This document shows, piece after piece, positions 40,265 through 50,134 of a stretch of DNA of 64,000 nt. The position numbers and the translations under genes were made by a program. The notes beneath the pieces were generated by a model. The model ran no database searches. It had not been told where the DNA came from and was given only the letters and a program-made list of their open reading frames with translations. How positions within the stretch are numbered: position 1 is the stretch's first letter; each line of letters begins with the position of its first letter. Where the stretch lies: contig NZ_CP059348.1 in assembly GCF_013702265.1 (NCBI RefSeq), positions 3,410,001 through 3,474,000 of the forward strand, written 5' to 3'. Origin of the DNA: Providencia rettgeri (GTDB taxonomy: Bacteria; Pseudomonadota; Gammaproteobacteria; Enterobacterales; Enterobacteriaceae).

Positions 40265-41401
40265 TTAAGCGTCGAGAACGGCGCGCGAAATAATGATTTT
40301 TTGAATTTCTGACGTCCCTTCAAAGATACGCAAAATGCGGGCATCTCGTACATAGCGCTCTAGGGGTAGATCGCGAATATAACCATACCCCCCATGCAAT
40401 TGCAGCGCGGCATCCGTCACAAAACCGGCGCATTCCGCCGCAAACAGTTTTGCGGTGGCTGATTGCAAACTAAAGCGCTGTCCAGAATCGCGCAGCTCAG
40501 CCGCGTTCCATGTCAGCATACGCGCGGCTTCCAGCTGGGTGTGCATATCAGCAAGCTTCCATTGCGTCCCTTGATAGGCTGCCAGGGGCTTCTTACCAAT
40601 CTGGCGCTCTTTCACCCAGCCTAATGTACTTTCCATGGCTGCACGGGCGATCCCCAATGACGTTGCCGCCACTTCTACACGACCTTTATCCAACACTTCC
40701 ATCGCCGTATGGAAACCCTTGCCCTCTTCGCCTAGTAATGCCGATTCAGGTAACCAGCAGTTAAGTGCTAACTCATAGATAGTGCTACCACGCAGTCCCA
40801 TGGTTTTTTCTGGGTGAGAGAACGCGACGCCTTCTGTTCCTTTCGGGATCATAAACGCGCTAATGCCACGAGCTCCGGCTTCAACATCCGTTTTGGCATA
40901 CAGCACAATAAAATCCGCTTCTTTGGCATTGGTAATATAGTGTTTGTTGCCACGAATGCGCCAACCGCCATTTTCACGGGTTGCTGTGGTACGCATATCC
41001 GCGGGGTTTGAACCTGCGGCTGGCTCTGTTAATCCAAACGCACCCAGTAATTCACCGCTTGCGGCTTTAGGTAACCAATAATTTTTTTGCTCTTCTGTTC
41101 CGCCAATCAGGATAGAATCAGTCGCTAAGAAATGGGCGGTCAATGCGGATGATGTCGAGGCGCAGGCAGCCGCCACTGCTTCAACAATCATGCTCATGGC
41201 AATACTGCCAATCCCAAAGCCGCCATATTGCTCCGGTAAGTTAATTCCCCAACAGCCCATTTCACCCAGCGCGGTTAAGCTTTCCGCACAAAAAATTTCT
41301 TCTTCGTCATAGCGTTGAGCGTTCGCTTGCAGGATATCGCGACACACTTTTTCAACGGCCTCTACAATGGCGTACTCGGTTTCATTAATATCAAAACTCA
41401 T
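40265..41401 (-). CDS. Acyl-CoA dehydrogenase, candidate imidazolepropionyl-CoA dehydrogenase
   Basis: 378 residues with the standard three-domain acyl-CoA dehydrogenase fold. FAD-binding FGLTEPAAGSNPADMRTTA and HYITNAKEADF are present, QLHGGYGYIRD lies near the C-terminus, and the catalytic base is Glu361 in RIFEGTSEIQ. It introduces a 2,3 double bond into an acyl-CoA and passes electrons to ETF. The start overlaps the CoA-transferase stop as ATGA, so the two act together. The substrate is inferred from hutU linkage; a short-chain or branched acyl-CoA cannot be excluded. Confidence 0.9.
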   Translation of the reverse strand: MSFDINETEYAIVEAVEKVCRDILQANAQRYDEEEIFCAESLTALGEMGCWGINLPEQYGGFGIGSIAMSMIVEAVAAACASTSSALTAHFLATDSILIGGTEEQKNYWLPKAASGELLGAFGLTEPAAGSNPADMRTTATRENGGWRIRGNKHYITNAKEADFIVLYAKTDVEAGARGISAFMIPKGTEGVAFSHPEKTMGLRGSTIYELALNCWLPESALLGEEGKGFHTAMEVLDKGRVEVAATSLGIARAAMESTLGWVKERQIGKKPLAAYQGTQWKLADMHTQLEAARMLTWNAAELRDSGQRFSLQSATAKLFAAECAGFVTDAALQLHGGYGYIRDLPLERYVRDARILRIFEGTSEIQKIIISRAVLDA

Positions 41402-42588
41402 TGCATCGTCTCCGCGCTTTTTATCGTTGTGGTTGTGGCTGCTGATTTATAGCGTTCATTGCCTTCCCCAAGAACAGGGGCTCTTTGGGTGACCTTCGGT
41501 TTCACGCCATTAAAGAAAACAGGCTGAGAAATCAGAGGAGTACCGCCATCATTTAAGTGGGTTAATACTTGGCGAACTTCGGCATGCTCACTTTGCGTCG
41601 CTTGCTGTAAATTGTGAATCGGTGAGGCAGGAACGCCAGCATTCAGGAGTAAGTCACACACTTCCTCGACACTTTTTGTTCCTGTCCAGCGCTCAATTTC
41701 TTCACGTAGCGCCGCTTGGTTTACCGTACGAGTCGGGTCATTCAAGTAACGCGGGTCTTGGGATAGCTCCGGTTTCCCCATACATTCACAGAAACGCTGG
41801 AACAGTTTTTCACTGGCAATCGCGATCACCACCAAACCATCTTTTGCTTGGTAAGTATCAAACGGCGTGGAAACAGGGTGACGATTACCCACTAAACTTG
41901 GCGCCTTACCATTTGCAAATAAGTTAGATAACCCAGTGAGCTGCATACTGAGCAGCACATCCACCATGGCAACATCCAGATATTGCGCACCTTCACCGTG
42001 ACGTTCGCGAGCAAACAGTGCGCTGCTAATCGCCCATGAGGCAAATACGCCCGCACAGACATCCCCGATGGATTCTCCACTGCGCGTAGGACCCGACTCT
42101 GGGGAGCCTGTCACGCTCATCAACCCAGACATGGCCTGTGCCACAATGTCATACGCTGGATAGCTCGCAAGGGGGCTGTTTTGCCCAAATCCTGAAATGC
42201 TGGCGTAGATAATGTTGGGATTAATCTGTTTGACGCTATCGAAATTGATCCCAAGACGCTTGGTGACGCCGGGGCGGAAGTTCTCCACCACCACATCACT
42301 CTCTTTGATCAATTGGAATAAAATCTGACGATCGCCATCATCTTTAAGATCTAACTCAATGCTGCGTTTTCCGCGATTGATCAGCCCGTAATAAACACTT
42401 TCACCATCAATAAAAGGACCAAGATGACGGCTATCATCACCATGATCAGGCACTTCGATTTTGATCACTTCTGCGCCCAAGTCTGCCATCATGCCAGTGC
42501 AGTAAGGCCCTGCTAGCACACGGCTTAAATCAATCACTTTGATCCCAGCCAGAGGCCCGTGTGGTTTTTGAGTCATTGCCGCATTCAT
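41398..42588 (-). CDS. Class III (CaiB/BaiF family) CoA-transferase
   Basis: 396 residues from ATG 42588 with an AAGGA site 7 nt upstream; a longer reading to 42639 has no ribosome binding site. Family motifs: GIKVIDLSRVLAGPYCTGMMADLGAEVIK at the N-terminus, NRGKRSIELDLK, and the catalytic aspartate Asp176 in SGESIGDVCAG. Class III enzymes move CoA between carboxylates through aspartyl-CoA; relatives act on carnitine/crotonobetaine and on aryl-lactate/acrylate pairs. Here it would exchange CoA between urocanate and imidazolepropionate. It lies 57 nt after hutU. Confidence 0.9.
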   Translation of the reverse strand: MNAAMTQKPHGPLAGIKVIDLSRVLAGPYCTGMMADLGAEVIKIEVPDHGDDSRHLGPFIDGESVYYGLINRGKRSIELDLKDDGDRQILFQLIKESDVVVENFRPGVTKRLGINFDSVKQINPNIIYASISGFGQNSPLASYPAYDIVAQAMSGLMSVTGSPESGPTRSGESIGDVCAGVFASWAISSALFARERHGEGAQYLDVAMVDVLLSMQLTGLSNLFANGKAPSLVGNRHPVSTPFDTYQAKDGLVVIAIASEKLFQRFCECMGKPELSQDPRYLNDPTRTVNQAALREEIERWTGTKSVEEVCDLLLNAGVPASPIHNLQQATQSEHAEVRQVLTHLNDGGTPLISQPVFFNGVKPKVTQRAPVLGEGNERYKSAATTTTIKSAETMQ

Positions 42589-42645
42589 CGTGAATTCCTT
42601 ATGTGAGGCTAAAAGGTGCCGACTCCATGGAGCCGGCATTCGACA

Positions 42646-44313
42646 TTACTTGACCATTGGCAAGTTAAGGCCTTGCTGCTTCGCACAATTAATGGCGATG
42701 TCATAACCGGCATCCGCATGACGCATGACGCCAGTTGCTGGGTCGTTGTGCAGCACACGAGCAAGACGTTTATCTGCGGCATCGGTGCCATCACACACAA
42801 TCACCACACCAGCATGTTGAGAGAAGCCCATTCCCACGCCGCCGCCGTGATGCAAGCTAACCCACGTCGCCCCGCCTGCGGTGTTCAGCAGCGCATTGAG
42901 TAATGGCCAGTCAGAGACGGCATCAGAACCATCTTTCATAGATTCCGTTTCGCGATGCGGGCTGGCAACGGAGCCAGAATCAAGATGGTCACGACCGATG
43001 ACGATAGGGCCTTTTAGCTCCCCATTTTTCACCATCTCGTTAAACGCGCGTCCCAATCTTTCCCTATCTTTCAGCCCCACCCAGCAAATACGCGCCGGTA
43101 AACCTTGGAATGCAATACGCTCGCGCGCCATATCCAGCCAGTTATGCAGATGCTTATCATCTGGGATCAGCTCTTTGACTTTTTGGTCGGTTTTGTAGAT
43201 ATCTTCAGGGTCACCCGACAGTGCCACCCAACGGAATGGACCAATCCCTTCGCAGAACAGAGGACGAATATACGCAGGCACAAATCCTGGGAAATCAAAG
43301 GCATTATTCACACCTTCATCTTTGGCCATCTGGCGAATATTGTTACCGTAGTCAAACGCTGCCGAGCCACGTTTTTGCATTTGCAGCATGGCATCCACCT
43401 GCACCGCCATGCTTTTCTTCGCCGCTTTAGTCACTTCGGCTGGCGCAGTTTGTTGCTTGTCACGCCACTGGGCTAATGTCCAACCTTGTGGCAGATAACC
43501 GTGTACTGGGTCATGGGCGCTGGTTTGGTCGGTAACTGAATCCGGCGTGATATTGCGTTTGACTAACTCGCTATACACATCCGCCGCATTGCCTAATAAG
43601 CCCACGGAAACTGGCTTACCGCTCGCTTTAGCTTCTTCGATATAGCCCAACGCTTCATCTAGGGAAGTGGCTTTTTTATCTACATAACGGGTTCTTAAAC
43701 GGAAATCGATACGGCTTTCATCGCACTCAACCGCAATCATGCTAAAGCCAGCCATCGTTGCCGCTAAAGGTTGTGCTCCCCCCATACCGCCTAAGCCGCC
43801 AGTTAGGATCCAACGCCCCGCAGGGTTACCATTAAAATGCTGTTTTGCCAGTGAAACGAAAGTTTCGTAAGTGCCTTGTACGATCCCTTGTGAACCGATG
43901 TAGATCCATGATCCGGCAGTCATCTGCCCGTACATCATCAAGCCTTTGCGATCTAATTCGTTGAAATGATCCCAATTCGCCCAATGAGGAACAATGTTGG
44001 AGTTAGCAATTAAAACGCGTGGTGCGTCTACATGGGTTGGGAAAACCCCGACTGGTTTACCGGATTGCACCAGTAATGTTTGATCGTCTTCAAGGGTTTT
44101 TAAGACGTCTAAAATCTTGTCATAACATTCCCAGTCACGGGCTGCACGTCCAATGCCACCATACACCACCAAGCTTTGTGGATGCTCAGCGACATCTGGA
44201 TCTAAGTTATTTTGGATCATGCGGTAGACGGCTTCAGTCAGCCAGCTTTTGCAGCTCTTTTGGCTACCGTGCGGGGCACGGATCACGCGTGTTGAATCTG
44301 TACGGTTTAACAT
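42646..44313 (-). CDS. hutU: Urocanase (urocanate hydratase)
   Basis: 555 residues, the normal size. The NAD-binding GGLGGMGG (172-179) is present, and the active-site cysteine is Cys410 in [10 protein letters not shown], the same number as in the Pseudomonas enzyme. [20 protein letters not shown] also matches. It converts urocanate to imidazolonepropionate. AGGGGA lies 7 nt before ATG 44313. It is usually next to hutH; here it is followed by a CoA-transferase and an acyl-CoA dehydrogenase. Three HutC-type operators lie upstream. Confidence 0.97.
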   Translation of the reverse strand: MLNRTDSTRVIRAPHGSQKSCKSWLTEAVYRMIQNNLDPDVAEHPQSLVVYGGIGRAARDWECYDKILDVLKTLEDDQTLLVQSGKPVGVFPTHVDAPRVLIANSNIVPHWANWDHFNELDRKGLMMYGQMTAGSWIYIGSQGIVQGTYETFVSLAKQHFNGNPAGRWILTGGLGGMGGAQPLAATMAGFSMIAVECDESRIDFRLRTRYVDKKATSLDEALGYIEEAKASGKPVSVGLLGNAADVYSELVKRNITPDSVTDQTSAHDPVHGYLPQGWTLAQWRDKQQTAPAEVTKAAKKSMAVQVDAMLQMQKRGSAAFDYGNNIRQMAKDEGVNNAFDFPGFVPAYIRPLFCEGIGPFRWVALSGDPEDIYKTDQKVKELIPDDKHLHNWLDMARERIAFQGLPARICWVGLKDRERLGRAFNEMVKNGELKGPIVIGRDHLDSGSVASPHRETESMKDGSDAVSDWPLLNALLNTAGGATWVSLHHGGGVGMGFSQHAGVVIVCDGTDAADKRLARVLHNDPATGVMRHADAGYDIAINCAKQQGLNLPMVK

Positions 44314-44513
44314 TCTTTTATCCCCTATCCATCCACTTTGTTTAACGCAAAATTAACAATTTCGGTTATTTATCATTGTTGAGTTAGTGGCTGCCAGATC
44401 ATTCTCACACCGTGGGAATCTTTAAATTTAACATTAAAATCAATTCGTTAAATAAAATCAAAGAACGATTGAGAACAACTCTTTTTGCCCTGTTTGCTTA
44501 GTTGATAATTAAA

Positions 44514-44523
44514 TATATATACA
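44514..44523. promoter_or_regulatory. HutC-type operator 1 (TATATATACA)
   Basis: One mismatch from TGTATATACA. It overlaps the probable hutU core promoter. Centre-to-centre distance to operator 2 is 22 bp, two helical turns, so repressor dimers could bind side by side. Confidence 0.65.
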
Positions 44524-44535
44524 TTTAATTCACAA

Positions 44536-44545
44536 AGTATATACA
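44536..44545. promoter_or_regulatory. HutC-type operator 2 (AGTATATACA)
   Basis: One mismatch from the TGTA-N2-TACA palindrome known for HutC. It overlaps the proposed -35 of hutU. Confidence 0.75.
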
Positions 44546-44636
44546 TTGAAATTTGAATTTTTGTCGCTACAGTGGAGAAGGGAGATGGAGAAAAGTTAGA
44601 CAACAATAACTAGGGTGCTGTTTCTACACAAAAACT

Positions 44637-44646
44637 TGTATATACA
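44637..44646. promoter_or_regulatory. HutC-type operator 3 (perfect TGTATATACA)
   Basis: A perfect 10-bp match to TGTA-N2-TACA, 101 bp upstream of operator 2. It could anchor looping or serve a second promoter. Confidence 0.8.
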
Positions 44647-44770
44647 TTTGATTTTCTATGCAGAAACAAGCAAATAACAAAAATGGGAGAAGCCTCACAT
44701 TAAGCTGAACGCCGTTACAGGCGATACACGCGTTTCATACTTAACCTTGTGCATTAATCGCCACCAAAGA

Positions 44771-44811
44771 AAACACCCCATAAATATCCGATATATTTAT
44801 GGAGTGTTTTT
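44771..44811 (-). terminator. Terminator of the liv operon
   Basis: A long imperfect stem ACACCCCATAAATAT / ATATTTATGGAGTGT around CCG, with T runs on both sides (TTTTC on the minus strand). It separates livF from the hut cluster. Confidence 0.85.
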
Positions 44812-44861
44812 GTTCGATGCTTGTTAACTGACGATGCGGTTAAGTTATTCGCCTAGCTAAG

Positions 44862-45563
44862 TTATCCACCTAAATAGGCGCTGCGCACCGCTTCATTCGC
44901 CAGTAAGGCTTTACCGGTGTCTTCCAAAACAATATGCCCATTTTCTAACACATACCCGCGATCAGCCAGTTTCAGTGCTTGGTTAGCATTTTGCTCCACC
45001 AAAAAGATGGTCATTCCCTCTTCCCGTAGCTGCAAAATGGTGTCAAAAATTTGCATAATGATAATTGGCGCCAGCCCCAATGAAGGTTCATCCAACAGCA
45101 ACAATTCCGGCTGGCTCATTAGCGCCCGCCCAATGGCAAGCATCTGCTGCTCACCGCCGGACATGGTTCCTGAACGCTGGCTACGACGTTCATGCAACCT
45201 TGGAAATAACGAATAAACCCGTTCAATACGCTCGTGATATTGATGGCGATCCGCAAAAAAACCGCCCATTGCCAAGTTTTCCTCAACGGTCATACGAGAA
45301 AATACCCGCCGACCTTCCGGCACGAGTGCAATGTCTTTACGCATAATTTGCGGTGTCGGTAGCTGAGTAATATCCGCGCCGCGATAAAGTACCTGACCAG
45401 AGGATGCGCGAGGGTCTCCACATAATGTACTGAGTAACGTGGTTTTTCCTGCACCATTGGCGCCAATCAGCGTGACAATTTCCCCTTTTTGGATATTTAA
45501 GCTGACATCATGCAGCGCCTGAATTTTTCCGTAATGGGTGGAAACTTGTTTAAATTCCAGCAT
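44862..45563 (-). CDS. livF: Branched-chain amino acid ABC transporter ATPase LivF
   Basis: 233 residues with Walker A GANGAGKTTLL, ABC signature MSGGEQQML and Walker B LLLLDEPSLGL. One of two ATPases of the LIV system, last in the operon. Start and livG stop share a base (TAATG). Confidence 0.96.
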   Translation of the reverse strand: MLEFKQVSTHYGKIQALHDVSLNIQKGEIVTLIGANGAGKTTLLSTLCGDPRASSGQVLYRGADITQLPTPQIMRKDIALVPEGRRVFSRMTVEENLAMGGFFADRHQYHERIERVYSLFPRLHERRSQRSGTMSGGEQQMLAIGRALMSQPELLLLDEPSLGLAPIIIMQIFDTILQLREEGMTIFLVEQNANQALKLADRGYVLENGHIVLEDTGKALLANEAVRSAYLGG

Positions 45564-46339
45564 CAGTAAGCTTCTCCCAAATAGGCTTTGATCACATCAG
45601 GATGCTGGCGAATTTCGTTCGGTGTTCCATTCGCCAGAGGTGTTCCTTGGTTCACCACATAAATTCGGTCAGAAATGCCCATCACCAGTTTCATATCATG
45701 TTCTATCAATAAGATAGAGACATTATGATGGGTTCTCAGCTCCGCAATTAACTCATCTAGATCGTTAGTTTCCTTCGGGTTTAACCCTGCCGCTGGCTCA
45801 TCCAGCATCAAAATTTCAGGTCGCGTCACCATACAACGGGCAATTTCTAGGCGACGCTGTTGACCATACGCCAGATTCCCCGCTTGGCGGTTAGCAAATT
45901 CAGAAAGATTGACCCGCTCTAGCCATTGCACCGCGTTATCTACCGCTTCGGCTTCTGCACGGCGAAATGCAGGCGTTTTCAGTAAGCCTGAGAAAATACC
46001 GCTTTTCAGATGTTGGTGCTGAGCCACTAATAAGTTTTCAATCACCGTCATTTCTTTGAATAAGCGAACATGCTGGAACGTACGGATCACCCCAAGGCGA
46101 GCAATGGCCTGACCCGGAAGCCCTTCAAGATGCTTATCCCGGTACAAAATTGTCCCGCTGGTTGGCTTATAAAACCCCGTTAGACAGTTAAATATGGTGG
46201 TCTTGCCTGCGCCATTAGGGCCAATCAATGAAACAATTTCCCCCTGATTCAAGGTCAGTTCGACATTGTTGACGGCTAGCAAGCCACCAAATCGCATGGT
46301 TAAGCCACTGACTTGCAGTAAAGGTGTTGCTGTGATCAT
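45563..46339 (-). CDS. livG: Branched-chain amino acid ABC transporter ATPase LivG
   Basis: 258 residues with Walker [12 protein letters not shown], signature [13 protein letters not shown] and Walker [13 protein letters not shown]. It pairs with LivF on the cytoplasmic face. It overlaps livM by 4 nt and is coupled to livF. Confidence 0.96.
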   Translation of the reverse strand: MITATPLLQVSGLTMRFGGLLAVNNVELTLNQGEIVSLIGPNGAGKTTIFNCLTGFYKPTSGTILYRDKHLEGLPGQAIARLGVIRTFQHVRLFKEMTVIENLLVAQHQHLKSGIFSGLLKTPAFRRAEAEAVDNAVQWLERVNLSEFANRQAGNLAYGQQRRLEIARCMVTRPEILMLDEPAAGLNPKETNDLDELIAELRTHHNVSILLIEHDMKLVMGISDRIYVVNQGTPLANGTPNEIRQHPDVIKAYLGEAY

Positions 46340-47604
46340 GATCCGCCTCCCTGCACATTTTTCAGCTTCATTTGACGGCGCTGCATCGGCAATAAACCTT
46401 GTGGCCGCCAGATCATCATCAGCACCATCAACGCCCCTAGCAGCAACATGCTGTATTCATTCAGATCGCGCATCATCTCCCTTGATACCACCAAGATGAT
46501 CGCGGCTAAAATCACCGACGTTTGCGATCCCATTCCACCAAGCACCACGATCGCCAGTACAAAGGCTGATTCAGCGAAAGTGAAGGATTCAGGGCTGATA
46601 AACCCTTGTCGTGCAGCAAATAACGCTCCTGCAAACCCTGCAAATGTTGCACTGATCGTAAAAGCGGTTAATTTAATACGCGTCGGGCTTAAGCCTAATG
46701 ATCGACACGCAATTTCATCTTCACGTAGCGCTTCCCACGCGCGCCCTAATGGCATCCGTAACAAGCGGCTGATCACGATCAAGGTGATCACCACCAGCAA
46801 GAGCGCCACAAAATAGAGGAAAATGATCCGGTCGCCGGGGTTGTAATCTAAGCCGAAGAAGTTATGGAATGTATCCCAACCCTCTTTAGCGGTACGGCTA
46901 AACTCTAAGCCAAAGAAGGTCGGTTTTGGCAGCTGGCTGATCCCATTAGGGCCACCGGTGATCTCCGTATTATTTAATAATAAAATACGCACGATCTCCC
47001 CAAAACCAAGGGTGACGATCGCCAAATAGTCACCCCGCAACCTCAGCACAGGGAAACCTAATAAGAACCCTGCTAATGCCGCTGTTAAGCCGGCAATCGG
47101 TAAGCTTTCCCAGAAACCAAAATCATAATAATGATTGAGTAAGCCAAAGGTGTAAGCGCCGATAGCGTAGAAGCCCGCATAGCCGAGCACCAGTAATCCT
47201 GATAACCCAACTACGACATTTAAGCCCAGCCCCAGCATCACGTAGATCAGGGTTAATGTGGCAATATCGACGCTGCCACGAGAGACTAAAAATGGCCAGA
47301 TAATCGCCCCAATAATAATCGCGATCCCGATAATTTTTTGTCTGAGCGAGCCGCCATCAAAATCCGGTAACGCCCACGATTTTTTGGGTACGCCTTGCCA
47401 CACTTTGCTTAATGCAGGGCGAATTAATTGATACACAAAGATAATGGCGATGCCGACGAAGATCCAATTCCAACGAACGTCTCCCCCAGACTCCACTATC
47501 AGCTTAGTCCCATCGAGGCCTAATTTTAGCCCCATCATAAACACGGCTAAAATAAAGAAGGTGACGGAGGCAATAATGGCACTGATCCAGTTTTCTTTTC
47601 TCAT
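46336..47604 (-). CDS. livM: Branched-chain amino acid ABC permease LivM
   Basis: 422 residues with about ten membrane helices and the long N-terminal extension (about 100 residues) seen in enteric LivM. The coupling-loop region [21 protein letters not shown] is conserved. It overlaps livH by 4 nt at its start and livG by 4 nt at its end. Confidence 0.96.
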   Translation of the reverse strand: MRKENWISAIIASVTFFILAVFMMGLKLGLDGTKLIVESGGDVRWNWIFVGIAIIFVYQLIRPALSKVWQGVPKKSWALPDFDGGSLRQKIIGIAIIIGAIIWPFLVSRGSVDIATLTLIYVMLGLGLNVVVGLSGLLVLGYAGFYAIGAYTFGLLNHYYDFGFWESLPIAGLTAALAGFLLGFPVLRLRGDYLAIVTLGFGEIVRILLLNNTEITGGPNGISQLPKPTFFGLEFSRTAKEGWDTFHNFFGLDYNPGDRIIFLYFVALLLVVITLIVISRLLRMPLGRAWEALREDEIACRSLGLSPTRIKLTAFTISATFAGFAGALFAARQGFISPESFTFAESAFVLAIVVLGGMGSQTSVILAAIILVVSREMMRDLNEYSMLLLGALMVLMMIWRPQGLLPMQRRQMKLKNVQGGGS

Positions 47605-48527
47605 ACTTTTTCGACCTCCGGGCGACCCAGAATGCCAGTTGGCATGATCAACAGAACACCAATCAATAAACCAAATGAGACGACATCTTTATATTCCGTG
47701 CTTAAATACGCCGAGGTCATGGCTTCCGCAACACCGAGGATCAAGCCGCCCAGCATCGCACCGGGGATGCTACCAATTCCACCTAATACAGCTGCGGTGA
47801 AAGCTTTCATTCCCGCCATAAAGCCAATATACGGGTTAATTACGCCGTAGAATTGCCCTAATAACACGCCTGCAACCGCCGCCATCGTCGCACCGATCAC
47901 GAAGGTCAAAGAGATCACGCGGTCAGTGTTGATACCCAGCAGACTTGCCATTTTTAAATCTTCCGCACACGCACGGCAGGCACGCCCCATACGGGAATAG
48001 CGGATAAACAGCGTTAATGCCAGCATCGCAAGGAAGGTCACAATCCAGATAGTCAGCTGCATTTTGGTGACAATGGCAGAGAAGCCATCACTTTCACCTA
48101 AGACCCACTGCCCAGTAATCAGGCTTGGCAACGCCAGATCGCGGGATCCTTGAGACAGACTGACGTAGTTTTGTAAGAAGATGGACATCCCGATCGCCGA
48201 GATCAGCGCAATCAGGCGCTTAGAGTGACGAACGGGACGGTAAGCAACGCGCTCGATACTCCAACCATAGGAGCTTGATACCACAATGGCCGCCACAAAC
48301 GCCGCCGCAATGAGGATCCAGCCCACATCGATACCGAGCATCATTAAGCCCGCAATGACAATGAACGAAACGTAGCTACCAATCATATACACTTCGCCGT
48401 GGGCGAAGTTGATCATCCCGATGATGCCGTACACCATGGTATAGCCGATAGCGATCAGCGCGTAAGTGCTTCCTAACGTTAAGCCATTGAGGAATTGCTG
48501 AATAAAATACAGAATTTGGTCTGACAT
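47601..48527 (-). CDS. livH: Branched-chain amino acid ABC permease LivH
   Basis: 308 residues, eight or so membrane helices. [26 protein letters not shown] is the family motif, and the coupling loop is [14 protein letters not shown]. First membrane gene after the binding-protein gene, separated by a strong hairpin. Confidence 0.96.
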   Translation of the reverse strand: MSDQILYFIQQFLNGLTLGSTYALIAIGYTMVYGIIGMINFAHGEVYMIGSYVSFIVIAGLMMLGIDVGWILIAAAFVAAIVVSSSYGWSIERVAYRPVRHSKRLIALISAIGMSIFLQNYVSLSQGSRDLALPSLITGQWVLGESDGFSAIVTKMQLTIWIVTFLAMLALTLFIRYSRMGRACRACAEDLKMASLLGINTDRVISLTFVIGATMAAVAGVLLGQFYGVINPYIGFMAGMKAFTAAVLGGIGSIPGAMLGGLILGVAEAMTSAYLSTEYKDVVSFGLLIGVLLIMPTGILGRPEVEKV

Positions 48528-48569
48528 AAGATTATCCTTTCAAACTACTGTCCCTCTATGGAGAGCAGA

Positions 48570-48599
48570 AGCTGGAAGCCCGTTACCAAGCTTCCAGCT
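48570..48599 (-). repeat. Stable intergenic hairpin between the liv binding-protein gene and livH
   Basis: A 10-bp perfect stem AGCTGGAAGC (48570-48579) / GCTTCCAGCT (48590-48599), not followed by a T tract on the minus strand. Probably stabilises the upstream mRNA or causes partial termination, raising binding-protein output over LivHMGF. Confidence 0.75.
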
Positions 48600-48634
48600 C
48601 ATCACTGAATATCATTTCTCAATACAGATGAGAG

Positions 48635-49744
48635 TTACTCTTGTGCAGTAGAGGTTCCGTCTTTGTGCCATTCAAACACACCGAATTCGAAACCTTTCAG
48701 GTCACCATTTGGCTTCCAGCTTAATTGCCCCATAACGGTATCCACAGGGTTAGCTTTCAGATCTTTCGCCAGCACATCAGGTTCTGTGCTGCCTGTACGC
48801 TGCATCGCCGTGGTTAAGCCTTGAATTGCGGCGTAAGTTGTCCATACAAATGGTCCTGTTGGATCTTCTTTTTTCTTTTTAATCGCATCGACGATGGATT
48901 GGTTAGCTGGAAGTTGGTCATAACGTTTCGGTAATGTCACCAACATACCTTCTGAGGCGTCTCCCGCAATATTCGACAGTGAAGAGTTACCCACACCTTC
49001 AGGCCCCATAAAGCGAATGTTCAGACCAGATTGCTTCGCTTGGCGTAAGATTTGCCCCATTTCTGGGTAGTAGCCACCGAAATAGACAAAATCGACGTTC
49101 TCTTTTTTCAGTTTAGCGACCAGTGCAGAGAAATCTTTATCACCCGCAGTGACACCTTCAAACATGACTTCTTTCACACCCGCTTTGTTCAAGCTTTCAC
49201 GTACTGAGCGAGCCAAACCTTCGCCGTATTGCTGCTTATCGTGGACGACAGCAATGCGCTTCGGTTTAATTTTTTCGATAATGTATTTCGCCGCTGTTGG
49301 GCCTTGGTCAGAATCCAAACCTGTTGTACGCATGATCAACTGGTAGCCACGGGTGGTTAAATCCGCATTGGTCGCCGCAGGAGTGATCATCAAAACGCCT
49401 TCGTCTTCATAAATATCTGAAGCCGGTTGAGTGGAGGAGGAGCAGAGGTGGCCAATAACATGTTTGATGCCATCGTTAATCACTTTGTTGGCGACCGCAA
49501 CGGCTTGTTTTGGGTCACACGCATCGTCGTATTCAACGGCAACCAGTGTATCGCCGTTAATTCCACCCTTCGCATTAATATCCGCAATAGCTTGGCGAGC
49601 TCCCGTAAATTCCATATCACCATACTGAGCAACGGGGCCTGACATAGCGCCGACAACTGCGATTTTAATCTCTTTCGCCCATCCAGCTGGACTTAATGCC
49701 ATTGCGATACAACCCGCTAATAATGCTTTATTAATATTCTTCAT
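48635..49744 (-). CDS. livK: Branched-chain amino acid periplasmic binding protein
   Basis: 369 residues from ATG 49744 with GGGGA upstream; the longer open frame to 49807 is not family sequence. A Sec signal peptide ends near SPAGWA-KE. The mature protein follows E. coli LivK/LivJ ([49 protein letters not shown]). Some stretches ([17 protein letters not shown]) favour LivK, others LivJ. Only one binding protein is here; E. coli has two. Confidence 0.93.
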   Translation of the reverse strand: MKNINKALLAGCIAMALSPAGWAKEIKIAVVGAMSGPVAQYGDMEFTGARQAIADINAKGGINGDTLVAVEYDDACDPKQAVAVANKVINDGIKHVIGHLCSSSTQPASDIYEDEGVLMITPAATNADLTTRGYQLIMRTTGLDSDQGPTAAKYIIEKIKPKRIAVVHDKQQYGEGLARSVRESLNKAGVKEVMFEGVTAGDKDFSALVAKLKKENVDFVYFGGYYPEMGQILRQAKQSGLNIRFMGPEGVGNSSLSNIAGDASEGMLVTLPKRYDQLPANQSIVDAIKKKKEDPTGPFVWTTYAAIQGLTTAMQRTGSTEPDVLAKDLKANPVDTVMGQLSWKPNGDLKGFEFGVFEWHKDGTSTAQE

Positions 49745-50134
49745 TCGTGCGTCCCCGCCATCAATATTGTGTATGATTGTGAGTGTTTGTGATTGATTTA
49801 TAATCAATTATTATAGGTGACAGGTTCAATGCCTGATATTTCAAAATACGGCCAATAAGGCTATATATTTCAGACCATTAAACAAGATAATTATGCTAAA
49901 TAGCAAATGAATGAGGCAGATATTTACATCAATTGCAGAATAAAAAGCTAATTATAAAACGTGTATTTTTTGTAAATGCTAGTGTTATATTCCGGTTAAA
50001 TTTGGCTTAATCCGAGGGAAACTCGGAAAATTCATCAATACCAAATTTTTCTCTTTGAAATTAAAAAATCGGTTACAGATCACTCTGCTGTTAGAATAGC
50101 GTGCAACATGCACCATGAAATGGATCAAAACAAC
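49745..50134. promoter_or_regulatory. Divergent livK-panM intergenic region
   Basis: About 390 bp, AT-rich, no gene. A small hairpin CCGAG-GGAAA-CTCGG lies at 50012-50026. AT-richness fits Lrp control as in E. coli, but I could not define sites or promoter hexamers. Confidence 0.45.

Larger units (their letters stand above)
44314..44770 (-). promoter_or_regulatory. hutU promoter and operator region
   Basis: No gene in about 450 bp. On the minus strand a possible -35 TTGTGA and -10 TTTAAT flank the operator at 44514-44523. The leader to hutU would be about 190 nt. The region is strongly AT-rich and carries the three operators listed separately. Confidence 0.6.
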
